64,000 nucleotides of DNA from Phytobacter massiliensis JC163 (GCF_000321045.1 NZ_HE578946.1:28945-92944), one strand, 5' to 3'; counted from the stretch's first letter, positions 24,404 through 34,195 are shown. Program-made: numbers and translations. Notes: generated by a model from the sequence alone, not told the origin.

Positions 24404-25471
24404 TCAACTGGTGGCCGGATACTCCTGAATGGTCACTTTCAGCTTCAGTTTCTTATCGTCACGCATCACTTCCACCGGAATTTCTGAGCCAGGGCGAATC
24501 TCCGCCACCTGATCCATGGTTTCCAGCGCCGAGACCGCCGGTTTGCCGTTGACGCTGATAATCACATCGTTGACCTGGATACCCGCTCTTGCCGCCGGGC
24601 CGTCAGGCGCCACTTCGTTCACCACAATTCCCTGAATCTGGTCGATACCGCTGCTTTGGGTATGCAGCGGGGCGATCTCACGGCCGCCAATGCCGATGTA
24701 ACCGCGAATAACGCGCCCGTCACGGATGAGCTTGTCCATAATTTTGGTCGCCAGTTGGAAGGGGATAGCAAAGCCGATCCCCTCCGGCGTTTCGCCATCG
24801 TTACTCTTATCAAAGGAGAGCGTGTTGATGCCCATCAGCTCGCCCAGCGAGTTCACCAGCGCGCCGCCGGAGTTGCCGTGGTTAATGGAGGCGTCGGTTT
24901 GCAGGAAATTCTGGCGGCCCGTCGGGTTCAGGCCGATACGCCCGGTGGCGCTGATAATCCCCTGGGTAATGGTCTGCCCAAGGTTATAAGGGTTGCCGAT
25001 CGCCAGCACCACGTCGCCAATGTGGGGGACGCGCCGGGCGTTAATGGGAATCACCGGCAGGCCGCCCGTGGCGTTGATTTTGAGTACCGCCAGGTCGGTT
25101 AACGAGTCTGAGCCTACCAGCAGGGCTTCGAACACGCGGCCATCCTGCAGGGCGACGATTATCTGATCCGCATCGTTGATGACGTGTTTGTTGGTGACGA
25201 TATAGCCGCGCTGATCCATGATAACCCCGGAGCCGAGCGTGCGGATCTCCAGGCGGTTATGGGAGGAGTTGTTCATGCTACGGTTGTAGACGTTCACCAC
25301 GGCGGGCGCCGCGCGACGTACCGCCTGGTTATAGCTCACCGGTTTGTCGTCGTCGCTATCGAATTGCGGCGTCGTCATGGCATTGTACTGGCGTAGCGAG
25401 GGCATGGCGGCGAGGATCAGGCCACCAACAATTAAACCGATTGCAACTGAGCGTAAAAGCTTCAAAAACAT
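24404..25471 (-). CDS. degS: Periplasmic serine protease that senses envelope stress
   Basis: 355 residues from the ATG at 25471 (MFLKLLRSVAIG), the E. coli length; an in-frame start 14 codons upstream is not conserved. One N-terminal membrane anchor (about 5-27), a trypsin-like domain with catalytic Ser in INHGNSGG (about residue 201) and one C-terminal PDZ domain. DegS cleaves the anti-sigma factor RseA when its PDZ binds exposed outer-membrane-protein C-termini, releasing sigma-E. Follows degQ on the same strand by 104 nt. Confidence 0.97.
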   Translation of the reverse strand: MFLKLLRSVAIGLIVGGLILAAMPSLRQYNAMTTPQFDSDDDKPVSYNQAVRRAAPAVVNVYNRSMNNSSHNRLEIRTLGSGVIMDQRGYIVTNKHVINDADQIIVALQDGRVFEALLVGSDSLTDLAVLKINATGGLPVIPINARRVPHIGDVVLAIGNPYNLGQTITQGIISATGRIGLNPTGRQNFLQTDASINHGNSGGALVNSLGELMGINTLSFDKSNDGETPEGIGFAIPFQLATKIMDKLIRDGRVIRGYIGIGGREIAPLHTQSSGIDQIQGIVVNEVAPDGPAARAGIQVNDVIISVNGKPAVSALETMDQVAEIRPGSEIPVEVMRDDKKLKLKVTIQEYPATS

Positions 25472-25575
25472 GATACGGACGTCGTTATAAGGGAACCGGC
25501 AGCAGCATACCACGAGTTATCCGGACATCACATGCGGCGGTGATGTCCGGAACCGCACTATGACCACGCCAGAAG

Positions 25576-26946
25576 CTAGCGCAGCAGCAGATAAAGCGTG
25601 TCGTTGCCGCGCACAATTTGCAGCGCGATAACCGATGGCTTCGTCTCCAGCACTTTGCGCATTTCCGCAATAGACTGCACCCGCGTGCGGTTAACCCCAA
25701 TGATGACGTCATCTTTATGCAGCCCGGCCTGCGCGGCGGCGCTGCTTTTCTCTACGTCCTCAATGGTTATCCCTTTGGTGCCGTCTTTTAACTGCCCGTC
25801 GCTGAGGGCTGCGCCCTGCAGGGCAGGGGAGATCATCTCGGCGCTGGCGGAAGACGAGGTGCTTTTATCGAGCGTGACTTCCACATCAAGCGGTTTGCCG
25901 TCGCGCAGCAGGCCAAGCTTCACTTTTGAGCCCGGCTCGGTGGTGGCGATACGCGAACGCAGCTCGGCGAAGCTGTTCAGCGGCTTACCGTTCAGGCTAA
26001 CAATCACATCGCCCGATTTTATTCCCGCCTTCGCCGAGCCGGAGTTGGGCAACACTTCGCTGACGAACGCGCCGCGCTGCACATTAAGGTTAAAGGCTTT
26101 GGCGATGTCGGCGCTCATTTCGGTGCCTTTAATGCCCAGCAGCCCGCGCTTGATTTCGCCGAACTGAATCAGCTGGCGAGAGAGCGTCTGCGCCATGTTG
26201 CTGGGGATGGCAAAGCCGATCCCGACGCTGCCGCCGCTGGGGGCGAGAATGGCGGTATTAATGCCGATCAGTTCGCCGTTGAGGTTAAGCAACGCGCCGC
26301 CGGAGTTACCGCGGTTGATAGAGGCGTCGGTCTGGATGAAGTTTTCCAGCCCTTCCAGATTCAGGCCGCTGCGCCCAAGGGCGGAGACAATGCCGGAGGT
26401 GGCGGTTTGCCCAAGTCCGAAGGGGTTGCCCACGGCCACTACAAAGTCGCCGACGCGCAGCTTGTCGGAATCGGCAATGGCGATTTGGGTTAAGTTGCTG
26501 GGGTTTTGCAGCTGCAGCAGCGCAATGTCGCTCTGGTCGTCGCCGCCAATCAGTTTGGCTTCGAATTCGCGCCCGTCGTTGAGCTGGACATTAATCTTCT
26601 GTGCCTGGTTGATAACGTGATTATTGGTCAGAACATAGCCTTTCGCGGCATCAATAATGACCCCGGAGCCAAGCCCTTCAAACGGCTGCGCCTCTTGCTG
26701 GTCTGGCAGCTCGTCGCCAAAATATTTTTTCAGCTCTTCCGGAATTTTCTGGCCTTGTACCGCCGTTCCTTCCACCTGCACGCTGACAACCGCAGGCAGA
26801 ACTTTTTCCAGAACCGGCGCGAGGCTGGGAAGCGCTCCCTGGCCCGGCACCTGTGACGGCATGGCCGCAATGGTCTGGCTGGGCGTCGAGAGAGATAACC
26901 CGACACTTAACGCTAACGCACTCAACAGCAGGGTTTGTTTCTTCAT
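25576..26946 (-). CDS. degQ: Periplasmic serine endoprotease DegQ
   Basis: 456 residues (E. coli 455). Signal peptide of about 27 residues ending near TIAA, trypsin-like domain with NNHVIN and the active-site serine in INRGNSGG, then two PDZ domains (about 265-350 and 365-450). A soluble oligomeric protease and chaperone for damaged envelope proteins. Paired with degS as in E. coli. Confidence 0.97.
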   Translation of the reverse strand: MKKQTLLLSALALSVGLSLSTPSQTIAAMPSQVPGQGALPSLAPVLEKVLPAVVSVQVEGTAVQGQKIPEELKKYFGDELPDQQEAQPFEGLGSGVIIDAAKGYVLTNNHVINQAQKINVQLNDGREFEAKLIGGDDQSDIALLQLQNPSNLTQIAIADSDKLRVGDFVVAVGNPFGLGQTATSGIVSALGRSGLNLEGLENFIQTDASINRGNSGGALLNLNGELIGINTAILAPSGGSVGIGFAIPSNMAQTLSRQLIQFGEIKRGLLGIKGTEMSADIAKAFNLNVQRGAFVSEVLPNSGSAKAGIKSGDVIVSLNGKPLNSFAELRSRIATTEPGSKVKLGLLRDGKPLDVEVTLDKSTSSSASAEMISPALQGAALSDGQLKDGTKGITIEDVEKSSAAAQAGLHKDDVIIGVNRTRVQSIAEMRKVLETKPSVIALQIVRGNDTLYLLLR

Positions 26947-27068
26947 TGATGCGGCTCTCGCAACCTAAAGTAAAAGGGAAACGGCGCAAAACAACTTGAT
27001 GTTATTGAATTTTCAACCGGGTAACAATGCGGATAATGATTAAATAATAGCTGTGATTATAAAGACAG

Positions 27069-27093
27069 GACGGGCGCAACCTGTGCGCCCGTT
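27069..27093 (-). terminator. Hairpin after zapG
   Basis: ACGGGCGCA (27070-27078) and TGCGCCCGT (27084-27092) form a perfect 9-bp stem with a 5-nt loop. On the minus strand CCTGTCTTTAT follows, only a weak T-tract. It lies 20 nt past the zapG stop. Confidence 0.6.
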
Positions 27094-27111
27094 AAAAATG
27101 CAGAACAAAAT

Positions 27112-27510
27112 TTATTTGCGGTTTGCGCCGCCGCGCAGCAGGCCGGAAGCCCCTTCGGAGTAGTCGCGAGGGATCTGCACCGGTGCCTGATCGTTACCCG
27201 CTTCGGATTCGGCCAGGCGATTGCGGAATGGGTTCTCTTCGGCAGACATTTCCGGCAGCAGGCTGCTGGAGCTTTTCGCCATGTGCTGGTACAGCTGGCG
27301 ATAGTCGTGCGCCATGGTGTCGAGAAGTTCAGCGCTGCGGGCAAAATGGTTCACCAGTTCTTCGCGGTACTCCTCCAGCTCTGCTTTATTTTTTTCCAGC
27401 TCGTACTGCATCGCCTGCTGCTGGCGTAATTTACGGTTTCCAAAACGCATGGCCACGGCACCAATAATGATACCGACCACTAGCCCAATTAGCGCATATT
27501 CCCAGGTCAT
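27112..27510 (-). CDS. zapG: Envelope growth and division factor ZapG (YhcB)
   Basis: 132 residues from the ATG at 27510 (MTWEYALIGLVVG), the E. coli length; an upstream in-frame ATG adds 15 unconserved residues. One N-terminal membrane helix (about 4-22), a long charged coiled coil (about 25-80) and a disordered tail. In E. coli YhcB/ZapG interacts with divisome, elongasome and lipopolysaccharide or fatty-acid control. Divergent from zapE. Confidence 0.95.
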   Translation of the reverse strand: MTWEYALIGLVVGIIIGAVAMRFGNRKLRQQQAMQYELEKNKAELEEYREELVNHFARSAELLDTMAHDYRQLYQHMAKSSSSLLPEMSAEENPFRNRLAESEAGNDQAPVQIPRDYSEGASGLLRGGANRK

Positions 27511-27699
27511 GTACTTCTCCCAATAGCTTATGATTCCGTAGGGTGTTGGCGACAAGCGCCTTGCCTGCGCCTGATTATGCCACTATAACCGCTATTCGCG
27601 CAGAAGTGGAATCCCGACGCGGCATCGCGTAGGGTAGGACGATCTTTTTTTCGCCAACCCTGCGGATCGGAACGATTTTCAAGGAAAAACGTTAATACC

Positions 27700-28824
27700 A
27701 TGCAAAGCCTTTCCCCGTCATCGCGTTATCTCAATGCCCTCAAGGAGGGTAGTCATCAGCCGGACAATGTGCAAAAAGAGGCGGTTAACCGACTGGATGC
27801 CATCTACCAACAGCTTATCGCGCAAGAAGCGCCAGCGGCGCAAAGCGGCGGATTGCTCTCCAGATTCAGCAAGCTACTAACCCGGCGAGAAACCGCAGCG
27901 CCTGAGCCCGTGCGCGGCCTTTATATGTGGGGCGGCGTGGGGCGCGGCAAAACCTGGCTGATGGATCTCTTTTATCAGAGCCTGCCGGGCACGCGAAAGC
28001 AGCGTCTTCATTTTCACCGCTTTATGTTGCGGGTGCACGAAGAGCTGGGGGCGCTGCAAGGGCAGACCGACCCGCTGGAGACCATTGCCGATCGCTTTAA
28101 GGCCGAGACCGACGTGCTCTGCTTTGATGAGTTTTTTGTCTCGGATATTACAGACGCCATGCTCCTTGGCGGCCTGATGAAGGCGCTCTTCGCCCGGGGG
28201 ATCACCCTGATTGCCACCTCAAATATCCCGCCCGATGAACTTTATCGTAACGGTTTGCAACGGGCGCGCTTTTTACCGGCCATTGAGGCGATAAAACAGC
28301 ATTGCGAGGTGATGAATGTCGACGCGGGTGTGGATTATCGTCTGCGCACGTTGACCCAGGCGCACCTGTGGCTGTCGCCGTTGGGTGAAGAGACCGCGCA
28401 GCAGATGGACAAGCTGTGGCTGGCGCTGGCCGGGGAAAAACGCGCGTCGTCGCCAGCGCTGGAAATTAACCACCGTCCGTTGCCAACGATGGGGGTGGCT
28501 AACCAGACGCTCGCCGTATCGTTTACCACCTTATGCGTGGATGCCCGTAGCCAGCATGACTATATCGCCCTCTCGCGCATGTTCCATACCGTGATGCTCT
28601 TTGACGTACCGGTGATGACGCCGCTCATGGAGAGCGAGGCGCGGCGTTTTATTGCGCTGGTGGACGAGTTCTACGAGCGCCATGTCAAGCTGGCGGTGAG
28701 CGCGGCGGCGCCGCTGTTTGATATCTATAAGGGCGAACGACTCAAGTTTGAGTTTCAGCGCTGCCTGTCGCGTTTACAGGAGATGCAGAGCGAAGAGTAC
28801 CTCAAACGCGAGCATATGCCCTAA
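27700..28824 (+). CDS. zapE: Cell-division AFG1-family ATPase ZapE
   Basis: 374 residues (E. coli 375). Walker A is in GGVGRGKTWL (about 77-86) and Walker B in VLCFDEFFV (about 139-147). AFG1/ZapE ATPases bind FtsZ and affect Z-ring constriction under low oxygen or high temperature. It has its own promoter region in the 189-nt divergent gap from zapG. Confidence 0.95.
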   Translation: MQSLSPSSRYLNALKEGSHQPDNVQKEAVNRLDAIYQQLIAQEAPAAQSGGLLSRFSKLLTRRETAAPEPVRGLYMWGGVGRGKTWLMDLFYQSLPGTRKQRLHFHRFMLRVHEELGALQGQTDPLETIADRFKAETDVLCFDEFFVSDITDAMLLGGLMKALFARGITLIATSNIPPDELYRNGLQRARFLPAIEAIKQHCEVMNVDAGVDYRLRTLTQAHLWLSPLGEETAQQMDKLWLALAGEKRASSPALEINHRPLPTMGVANQTLAVSFTTLCVDARSQHDYIALSRMFHTVMLFDVPVMTPLMESEARRFIALVDEFYERHVKLAVSAAAPLFDIYKGERLKFEFQRCLSRLQEMQSEEYLKREHMP

Positions 28825-28834
28825 CCGGCAACGC

Positions 28835-28867
28835 TGCCCCCGGGGAAGGGCTGCGCCTCCCAACCCG
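28835..28867. repeat. REP-like palindrome after zapE
   Basis: GCCCCCGGGGAAGGGCTGCG followed by CCTCCCAACCCGG has the REP core with flanking complementary arms. It begins 11 nt after the zapE stop. A single unit, less perfect than the mdh-degS pair. Confidence 0.5.
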
Positions 28868-28904
28868 GAAAAACCGCATTCAAATCACAAAAGGGGTCGA
28901 TCTT

Positions 28905-29517
<613 letters not shown>

Positions 29518-29529
29518 TCGGGATTATAG

Positions 29530-29925
<396 letters not shown>

Positions 29926-29954
29926 TTGTCCTCTGCGCAAGCAGAACGATTGGC

Positions 29955-29983
29955 GAAAAAACCCGGTTTATGCCGGGTTTTTT
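29955..29983 (+). terminator. Rho-independent terminator of rplM-rpsI
   Basis: AACCCGG (29959-29965) and CCGGGTT (29972-29978) around a TTTATG loop, followed by a run of T. Located 30 nt past the rpsI stop. Confidence 0.92.
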
Positions 29984-30239
29984 TATGGATAAAAATCACG
30001 TTATCCACAGTAATGGATTGATTCTCGCTTCTTTTTCAGCATTTCCAGAATCCCCTCACCACAAAGCCCGCAAAATCTGGTAAACTATCATCCAATTTTC
30101 TGCCCAAATGCCTGGGATTGTTCATTTTTTGTTTGCTTTTTGAACAGAATTGACGGTGCGCGTGGGCAGGTAACCGACATCTGGGCCGGTCGGGTTAAGG
30201 CCGGTAGCAGTAAAAATTTGACTATACCTGGAGGTTTTC
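29984..30239 (+). promoter_or_regulatory. sspAB upstream region
   Basis: About 256 nt without a gene, holding the sspA promoter. A TAAACT candidate -10 lies near 30080 and an AGGCC...GGCCGG inverted repeat near 30183-30204. I could not fix a start. In E. coli sspA is induced by starvation and stationary phase. Confidence 0.4.
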
Positions 30240-30878
30240 ATGGCTGTCGCTGCCAACAAACGTTCGGTAATGACGCTGTTTTCTGGTCCTGTTGACATCT
30301 ATAGCCATCAGGTCCGTATCGTGCTGGCCGAAAAAGGTGTCAGCTTCGAAATTGAGCACGTGGAAAAGGATAATCCTCCTCAGGATCTGATTGACCTCAA
30401 CCCGAATCAAAGCGTACCGACCCTTGTCGATCGTGAACTCACTCTGTGGGAATCACGCATTATCATGGAATATCTGGATGAGCGTTTCCCTCATCCGCCG
30501 CTGATGCCGGTTTATCCGGTTGCGCGTGGTGAAAGCCGCCTGTACATGCACCGTATTGAGAAAGACTGGTACACGCTGATGGAAGTCATCATGTCCAGCA
30601 GCGGCGCGCAGGCTGACAACGCGCGTCGTCAGCTGCGTGAAGAGCTGATGCAGATTGCGCCAGTGTTCGGCCAGAAGCCCTATTTCTTAAGCGATGAGTT
30701 CAGCCTGGTGGATTGCTACCTGGCGCCGTTGCTGTGGCGTTTGCCGGTGCTGGGTATTGAGCTGAGCGGTGCGGGCGCGAAAGAGCTGAAAGGCTATATG
30801 ACGCGCGTCTTCGAGCGTGATTCTTTCCTCGCATCTTTAACAGAAGCCGAGCGCGAAATGCGTCTGGGCCGGGGCTAA
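30240..30878 (+). CDS. sspA: Stringent starvation protein A
   Basis: 212 residues, the E. coli length. Glutathione-S-transferase fold: thioredoxin-like N-terminus (LFSGPVDIYSHQVRIVLAEKG) and an all-helical C-terminal part, but without glutathione activity in the family. SspA binds RNA polymerase with sigma-70 during stationary phase, promoting acid resistance and lowering H-NS levels. An AGG site precedes the ATG by 6 nt. sspB follows after 4 nt. Confidence 0.97.
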   Translation: MAVAANKRSVMTLFSGPVDIYSHQVRIVLAEKGVSFEIEHVEKDNPPQDLIDLNPNQSVPTLVDRELTLWESRIIMEYLDERFPHPPLMPVYPVARGESRLYMHRIEKDWYTLMEVIMSSSGAQADNARRQLREELMQIAPVFGQKPYFLSDEFSLVDCYLAPLLWRLPVLGIELSGAGAKELKGYMTRVFERDSFLASLTEAEREMRLGRG

Positions 30879-30882
30879 CTGA

Positions 30883-31380
30883 ATGGACTTGTCGCAACTG
30901 ACACCGCGTCGTCCTTACCTGCTGCGTGCATTTTACGAGTGGCTGCTGGATAACCAGCTCACTCCGCACCTGGTGGTGGACGTAACGTTGCCGGGCGTGC
31001 GGGTGCCTATGGAATACGCACGCGACGGTCAAATCGTATTGAACATTGCGCCGCGCGCCGTGGGTAACCTGGAGCTGGCGAATGACGAAGTGCGTTTCAA
31101 CGCGCGCTTTGGCGGCGTTCCGCGTCAGGTCGCCGTTCCGTTGGCTGCTGTGCTTGCTATCTATGCGCGTGAAAACGGCGCCGGTACGATGTTCGAGCCG
31201 GAAACCGCTTATGACGAAGAGATGGCCACGGTGAACGATGACGAACAGCCCTCCGTTGAGGAGAGCGAAACCGTTATGTCAGTGATCGACGGCGACAAGC
31301 CCGATCACAGTGACGATAACGAACCGGATGACGATCCGCCGCCGCGCGGTGGGCGTCCATCGCTGCGTGTCGTGAAGTAA
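30883..31380 (+). CDS. sspB: ClpXP adaptor protein SspB
   Basis: 165 residues (E. coli 165). N-terminal domain (about 1-110) binds the ssrA tag; a long acidic flexible linker (about 115-155, rich in Asp, Glu and Pro) leads to the ClpX-binding tail GRPSLRVVK. It delivers ssrA-tagged and other substrates such as the RseA fragment to ClpXP. Co-transcribed with sspA. Confidence 0.97.
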   Translation: MDLSQLTPRRPYLLRAFYEWLLDNQLTPHLVVDVTLPGVRVPMEYARDGQIVLNIAPRAVGNLELANDEVRFNARFGGVPRQVAVPLAAVLAIYARENGAGTMFEPETAYDEEMATVNDDEQPSVEESETVMSVIDGDKPDHSDDNEPDDDPPPRGGRPSLRVVK

Positions 31381-31385
31381 TTGCA

Positions 31386-31416
31386 AAAAGCAGGGTTCTC
31401 AAACCCTGCTTTTTTT
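31386..31416. terminator. Bidirectional terminator between sspB and the TetR gene
   Basis: AAAGCAGGGTT and AACCCTGCTTT form a long perfect stem around a short loop, with A-runs on one side and T-runs on the other. It ends sspAB and, read from the other strand, the TetR-family gene, whose stop codon it touches. Confidence 0.9.
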
Positions 31417-32065
31417 ATGCCTTCGTCCCCGGCATCAGCCAGCAGGCGATGGTCTCCCGCATAACCTGGCGTCTGGTCGCCAGCGCCTCCGGCCGTTTTA
31501 AGTCCTGCTGGTAAATAATCGACAGCGTTGACTGGTTGATCAAATAGAAAAAGCCCAGCGCCGACATGGTGATGTTCAGCTGCATCGCATCGATCCCCGG
31601 GCGGATAGTGCCATCCTGCTGGCCACGTTCAAGTATGCGCTGGGTAATAGCAAGCCAGCTACTGTTGATAGGCACAATCGTGTCCACCCCTTTCAGATGG
31701 CGCGCTTTAAGCTGGTTTTCGCTATTGAGCAGCTGGATAAACTCCGGGTTCTCCAGATAGTAGCGCCAGGTGAAATCCATCAGCTCCAGCACCGCGTCGC
31801 GGGCAGGCAGATGATCCAGCTCCAGCGCCGCCTCTTTGCTGCGGATATCCTTATACGCCACCTGCAACACGTGGGTGAAGAGGGTATCTTTGTTCTCAAA
31901 GTAGTAATAGATCAGCTGCTTGTTCACGTGCGCCGTTGCGGCGATCTGATCGATCCTCGCGCCGTCAAAACCCTTCTCCGCGAACTCCTTTTTCGCCGCC
32001 TCAAGAATCAGGCTCTTTGTGAGATCTGGATCATGCCGACGTTTCGTTCTGGCTTCCCCTTTCAT
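31415..32065 (-). CDS. TetR-family repressor of the adjacent catabolic operon
   Basis: 216 residues from the ATG at 32065, which has a GGAG site 5 nt upstream; a TTG at 32080 would add five residues but has no such site. N-terminal TetR helix-turn-helix (about 15-65: ARIDQIAATAHVNKQLIYYYFENKDTLF) and a helical ligand-binding domain of the TetR_C family seen in aromatic or sugar catabolism regulators. It is divergent from the SDR operon. Two palindromes in the 165-nt gap between them share TCAAC-N6-GTTGA and are the likely operators. The inferred role is to repress both promoters until a pathway substrate or intermediate binds. I cannot name the ligand. Confidence 0.85.
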   Translation of the reverse strand: MKGEARTKRRHDPDLTKSLILEAAKKEFAEKGFDGARIDQIAATAHVNKQLIYYYFENKDTLFTHVLQVAYKDIRSKEAALELDHLPARDAVLELMDFTWRYYLENPEFIQLLNSENQLKARHLKGVDTIVPINSSWLAITQRILERGQQDGTIRPGIDAMQLNITMSALGFFYLINQSTLSIIYQQDLKRPEALATRRQVMRETIACWLMPGTKA

Positions 32066-32107
32066 AGATTCTCCATTCAATTTCTTGTTTTAATTATAGT
32101 TTTAATT

Positions 32108-32129
32108 AAATCAACCATCTAGTTGATTT
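32108..32129. promoter_or_regulatory. Operator palindrome 1 of the TetR-SDR divergent region
   Basis: AAATCAAC (32108-32115) and GTTGATTT (32122-32129) form perfect 8-bp arms with a 6-bp centre. The core TCAACCATCTAGTTGA matches the second palindrome in 12 of 16 bases. It lies just upstream of the TetR gene, likely in that gene's promoter. Confidence 0.75.
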
Positions 32130-32143
32130 TGAGAAGTCGATCA

Positions 32144-32172
32144 TGAATTTAATTTTTCTCCCTTTCTATACT
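32144..32172 (+). promoter_or_regulatory. Probable promoter of the SDR operon
   Basis: TATACT at 32167-32172 is a good -10. The -35 position (32144-32149, TGAATT) is weak, which suits an operon under active control. Predicted start near 32179 places operator 2 right at the start of transcription. Confidence 0.5.
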
Positions 32173-32182
32173 GTTTCCGTAG

Positions 32183-32202
32183 TTTCAACTGATTAGTTGA
32201 AA
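32183..32202. promoter_or_regulatory. Operator palindrome 2 of the TetR-SDR divergent region
   Basis: TTTCAACT (32183-32190) and AGTTGAAA (32195-32202) form perfect 8-bp arms. The core TCAACTGATTAGTTGA matches operator 1. Centre-to-centre distance to operator 1 is 74 bp, close to seven helical turns, so two repressor dimers could lie on the same DNA face. Confidence 0.75.
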
Positions 32203-32230
32203 TGTAGCAATTTCATCAGGGAGTATGCTC

Positions 32231-33019
32231 ATGATCCATTCGCAACGTCCGGTAGCATTGGTGACAGGCTCGACACGGGGAATTGGTAAAGCGTGCGCGC
32301 TGGCGCTGGCCAGTGCCGGATTTCATGTCGCGATTAACGGGCGCGATAATGCAGAGGGACGCGCCCGACAGCAAGCCATGGTAACGGAATTAGAACAGTT
32401 TGGCATTGAAGCGCTTGCCTTGCCGGGCGATGTTTCAGATTTAGCCCTCCAGCAGCCGATGATCGACAAGGTGCTGGCGCGCTGGGGGCGGCTGGACTGC
32501 GTGGTCAATAACGCCGGAACGGCAGCGAAGCAGCGGGGCGACCTGCTGGAGGTGACGGCGGAAAATTATCAGTACTGCCAGGACGTCAATACCAGGGCGA
32601 TGTTCTTCTTCTGCCAGAAAGCGGCGCGCGCCATGCTGCAGCAGGGTGAAATCGGCGGCCAGCACCGCGCCATTGTCAATATCACCTCCTGCAGCGCCTA
32701 CAGCCTCTCTGTCTCCCGCGGCGAATATTGCGTATCGAAAGCGGCGGCCAGCATGGTGACGCAGCTTTTCGCCCTGCGGCTGGCGCAGGAGGGCATCGGC
32801 GTTTACGAAATTCGCCCCGGCATTATCGAGACCGACATGACCAGCGGCGTGAAGCCGAAATACGACCAGCTTATCAGCGACGGGCTGGTGCCCATGAAAC
32901 GCTGGGGACAGCCGGCAGATATCGCCACCGTGGTTGACGCGCTGGCCAGCGGCAAACTCCCTTTCACCGTCGGACAGATTATTGAGGTCGACGGCGGCCT
33001 GACCAAATCCCACTTTTAA
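32231..33019 (+). CDS. Short-chain dehydrogenase/reductase, first gene of an uncharacterised catabolic operon
   Basis: 262 residues from the ATG at 32231, chosen because GGGAG is 7 nt upstream; an ATG at 32225 is only 1 nt from that site. Classical SDR: cofactor motif TGSTRGIG (12-19), Arg38 after the second strand (suggesting NADP preference), NNAG (93-96), catalytic Ser153, Tyr166 and Lys170. The closest general type is FabG-like 3-oxoacyl reductase, but the setting (Gfo/Idh and TIM-barrel genes, sugar-type permease) argues for a sugar, cyclitol or hydroxy-acid substrate. First of five genes in the same direction; next start is 15 nt away. Substrate unknown. Confidence 0.85.
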   Translation: MIHSQRPVALVTGSTRGIGKACALALASAGFHVAINGRDNAEGRARQQAMVTELEQFGIEALALPGDVSDLALQQPMIDKVLARWGRLDCVVNNAGTAAKQRGDLLEVTAENYQYCQDVNTRAMFFFCQKAARAMLQQGEIGGQHRAIVNITSCSAYSLSVSRGEYCVSKAAASMVTQLFALRLAQEGIGVYEIRPGIIETDMTSGVKPKYDQLISDGLVPMKRWGQPADIATVVDALASGKLPFTVGQIIEVDGGLTKSHF

Positions 33020-33034
33020 TCGCGAGGCACAATA

Positions 33035-34186
33035 ATGGCTACAATTCCCGTTGGCATCATCATGCACGGCGTAACCGGTCGGATGGGCAAAAACCAGCAC
33101 CTGATCCGCTCTATCGTGGCGATCCGCGAGCAGGGCGGCGTGGCGCTGTCGAATGGCGACCGCCTGCTTCCCGACCCTATCCTGATTGGCCGCAACGAAG
33201 AGAAAATCGCCGCGCTGGCGAAACAGACCGGCATCAGCCGCTGGGGCACTGACCTGGAGGCGGCGCTGGCAAACCCCGCTGACACCATTTTCTTCGATGC
33301 CGCGACCACCCAGGCACGCCCGGGCCTGCTGAAAAAAGCGATTGCCGCCGGGAAACACATTTACTGTGAGAAGCCGGTGGCGGTAAGCCTGTCAGAGGCG
33401 ATGGAGCTTTATCACTACGCGGAGCAGCAGGGCGTTTGCCACGGGGTAGTGCAGGATAAGCTGTGGCTGCCTGGGCTGCGCAAACTGCAGATGCTCAACC
33501 AGGCAGGCTTCTTTGGTCAGGTGCTGTCGGTGCGCGGCGAGTTTGGCTACTGGGTATTTGAAGGGGATTTGCAGCCGACCCAGCGGCCCTCCTGGAACTA
33601 CCGTAAAGAGGATGGCGGCGGCATTATCCTCGATATGATCTGCCACTGGCGCTATGTCGTCGATAATCTGTTCGGCGAGATCAAGAGCATAAGCTGCCTG
33701 GGGGCGACCCATATCCCGCAACGCTTTGATGAACAGGGCAACGCATATCAGGCCACCGCTGACGATGCCGCCTACGCCACCTTCGAACTGCACAATGGCA
33801 CCATCGTGCAGATCAACAGCTCCTGGTGCGTGCGCGTGCGCCGCGACGACCTGGTGACCTTCCAGGTGGATGGCGTAAACGGCTCAGCGGTCGCGGGCCT
33901 TACCGACTGCCTCACTCAGTCCCGGGTGAATACGCCCAAACCCATCTGGAACCCGGACGTGCGCCAGACGCATAACTTCTTTGATGACTGGTCGCCGGTG
34001 CCGGATACCACCACCTACGATAACGCTTTCAAGGTGCAGTGGGAGCTGTTCCTGCGCCACGTACACCGCGAGACGGATTTCCGCTGGAACCTGCTGGAAG
34101 GGGCCAAAGGGGTGCAGCTGGTTGAGCTGGCCCTGCAAAGCTGGCAGGAGCGCCGCTGGGTCGACGTTCCATCACTGGTGCGCTAA
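33035..34186 (+). CDS. Gfo/Idh/MocA-family oxidoreductase
   Basis: 383 residues. The N-terminal Rossmann domain has an unusual GVTGRMG loop (12-18), resembling dihydrodipicolinate reductase rather than the usual GxGxxG, and the family signature EKPVAV at 112-117 carries the catalytic-type lysine. The C-terminal alpha/beta domain contains GGGIILDMICHWRYV, where a histidine normally sits near the substrate. Family members oxidise or reduce hydroxyls on sugars, inositols and glycosides with NAD(P). Together with the neighbouring TIM barrel it recalls inositol (IolG-IolE) and 3-keto-glucoside (YcjS-YcjR) pathways. The exact reaction is not assignable. Confidence 0.85.
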   Translation: MATIPVGIIMHGVTGRMGKNQHLIRSIVAIREQGGVALSNGDRLLPDPILIGRNEEKIAALAKQTGISRWGTDLEAALANPADTIFFDAATTQARPGLLKKAIAAGKHIYCEKPVAVSLSEAMELYHYAEQQGVCHGVVQDKLWLPGLRKLQMLNQAGFFGQVLSVRGEFGYWVFEGDLQPTQRPSWNYRKEDGGGIILDMICHWRYVVDNLFGEIKSISCLGATHIPQRFDEQGNAYQATADDAAYATFELHNGTIVQINSSWCVRVRRDDLVTFQVDGVNGSAVAGLTDCLTQSRVNTPKPIWNPDVRQTHNFFDDWSPVPDTTTYDNAFKVQWELFLRHVHRETDFRWNLLEGAKGVQLVELALQSWQERRWVDVPSLVR

Positions 34187-34195
34187 GGGGGCGAT

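Noticed and set aside
32441..33358. 305-codon frame antisense to the SDR and Gfo/Idh genes
   Set aside because: Overlaps two genes with clear catalytic motifs and has no motifs of its own.
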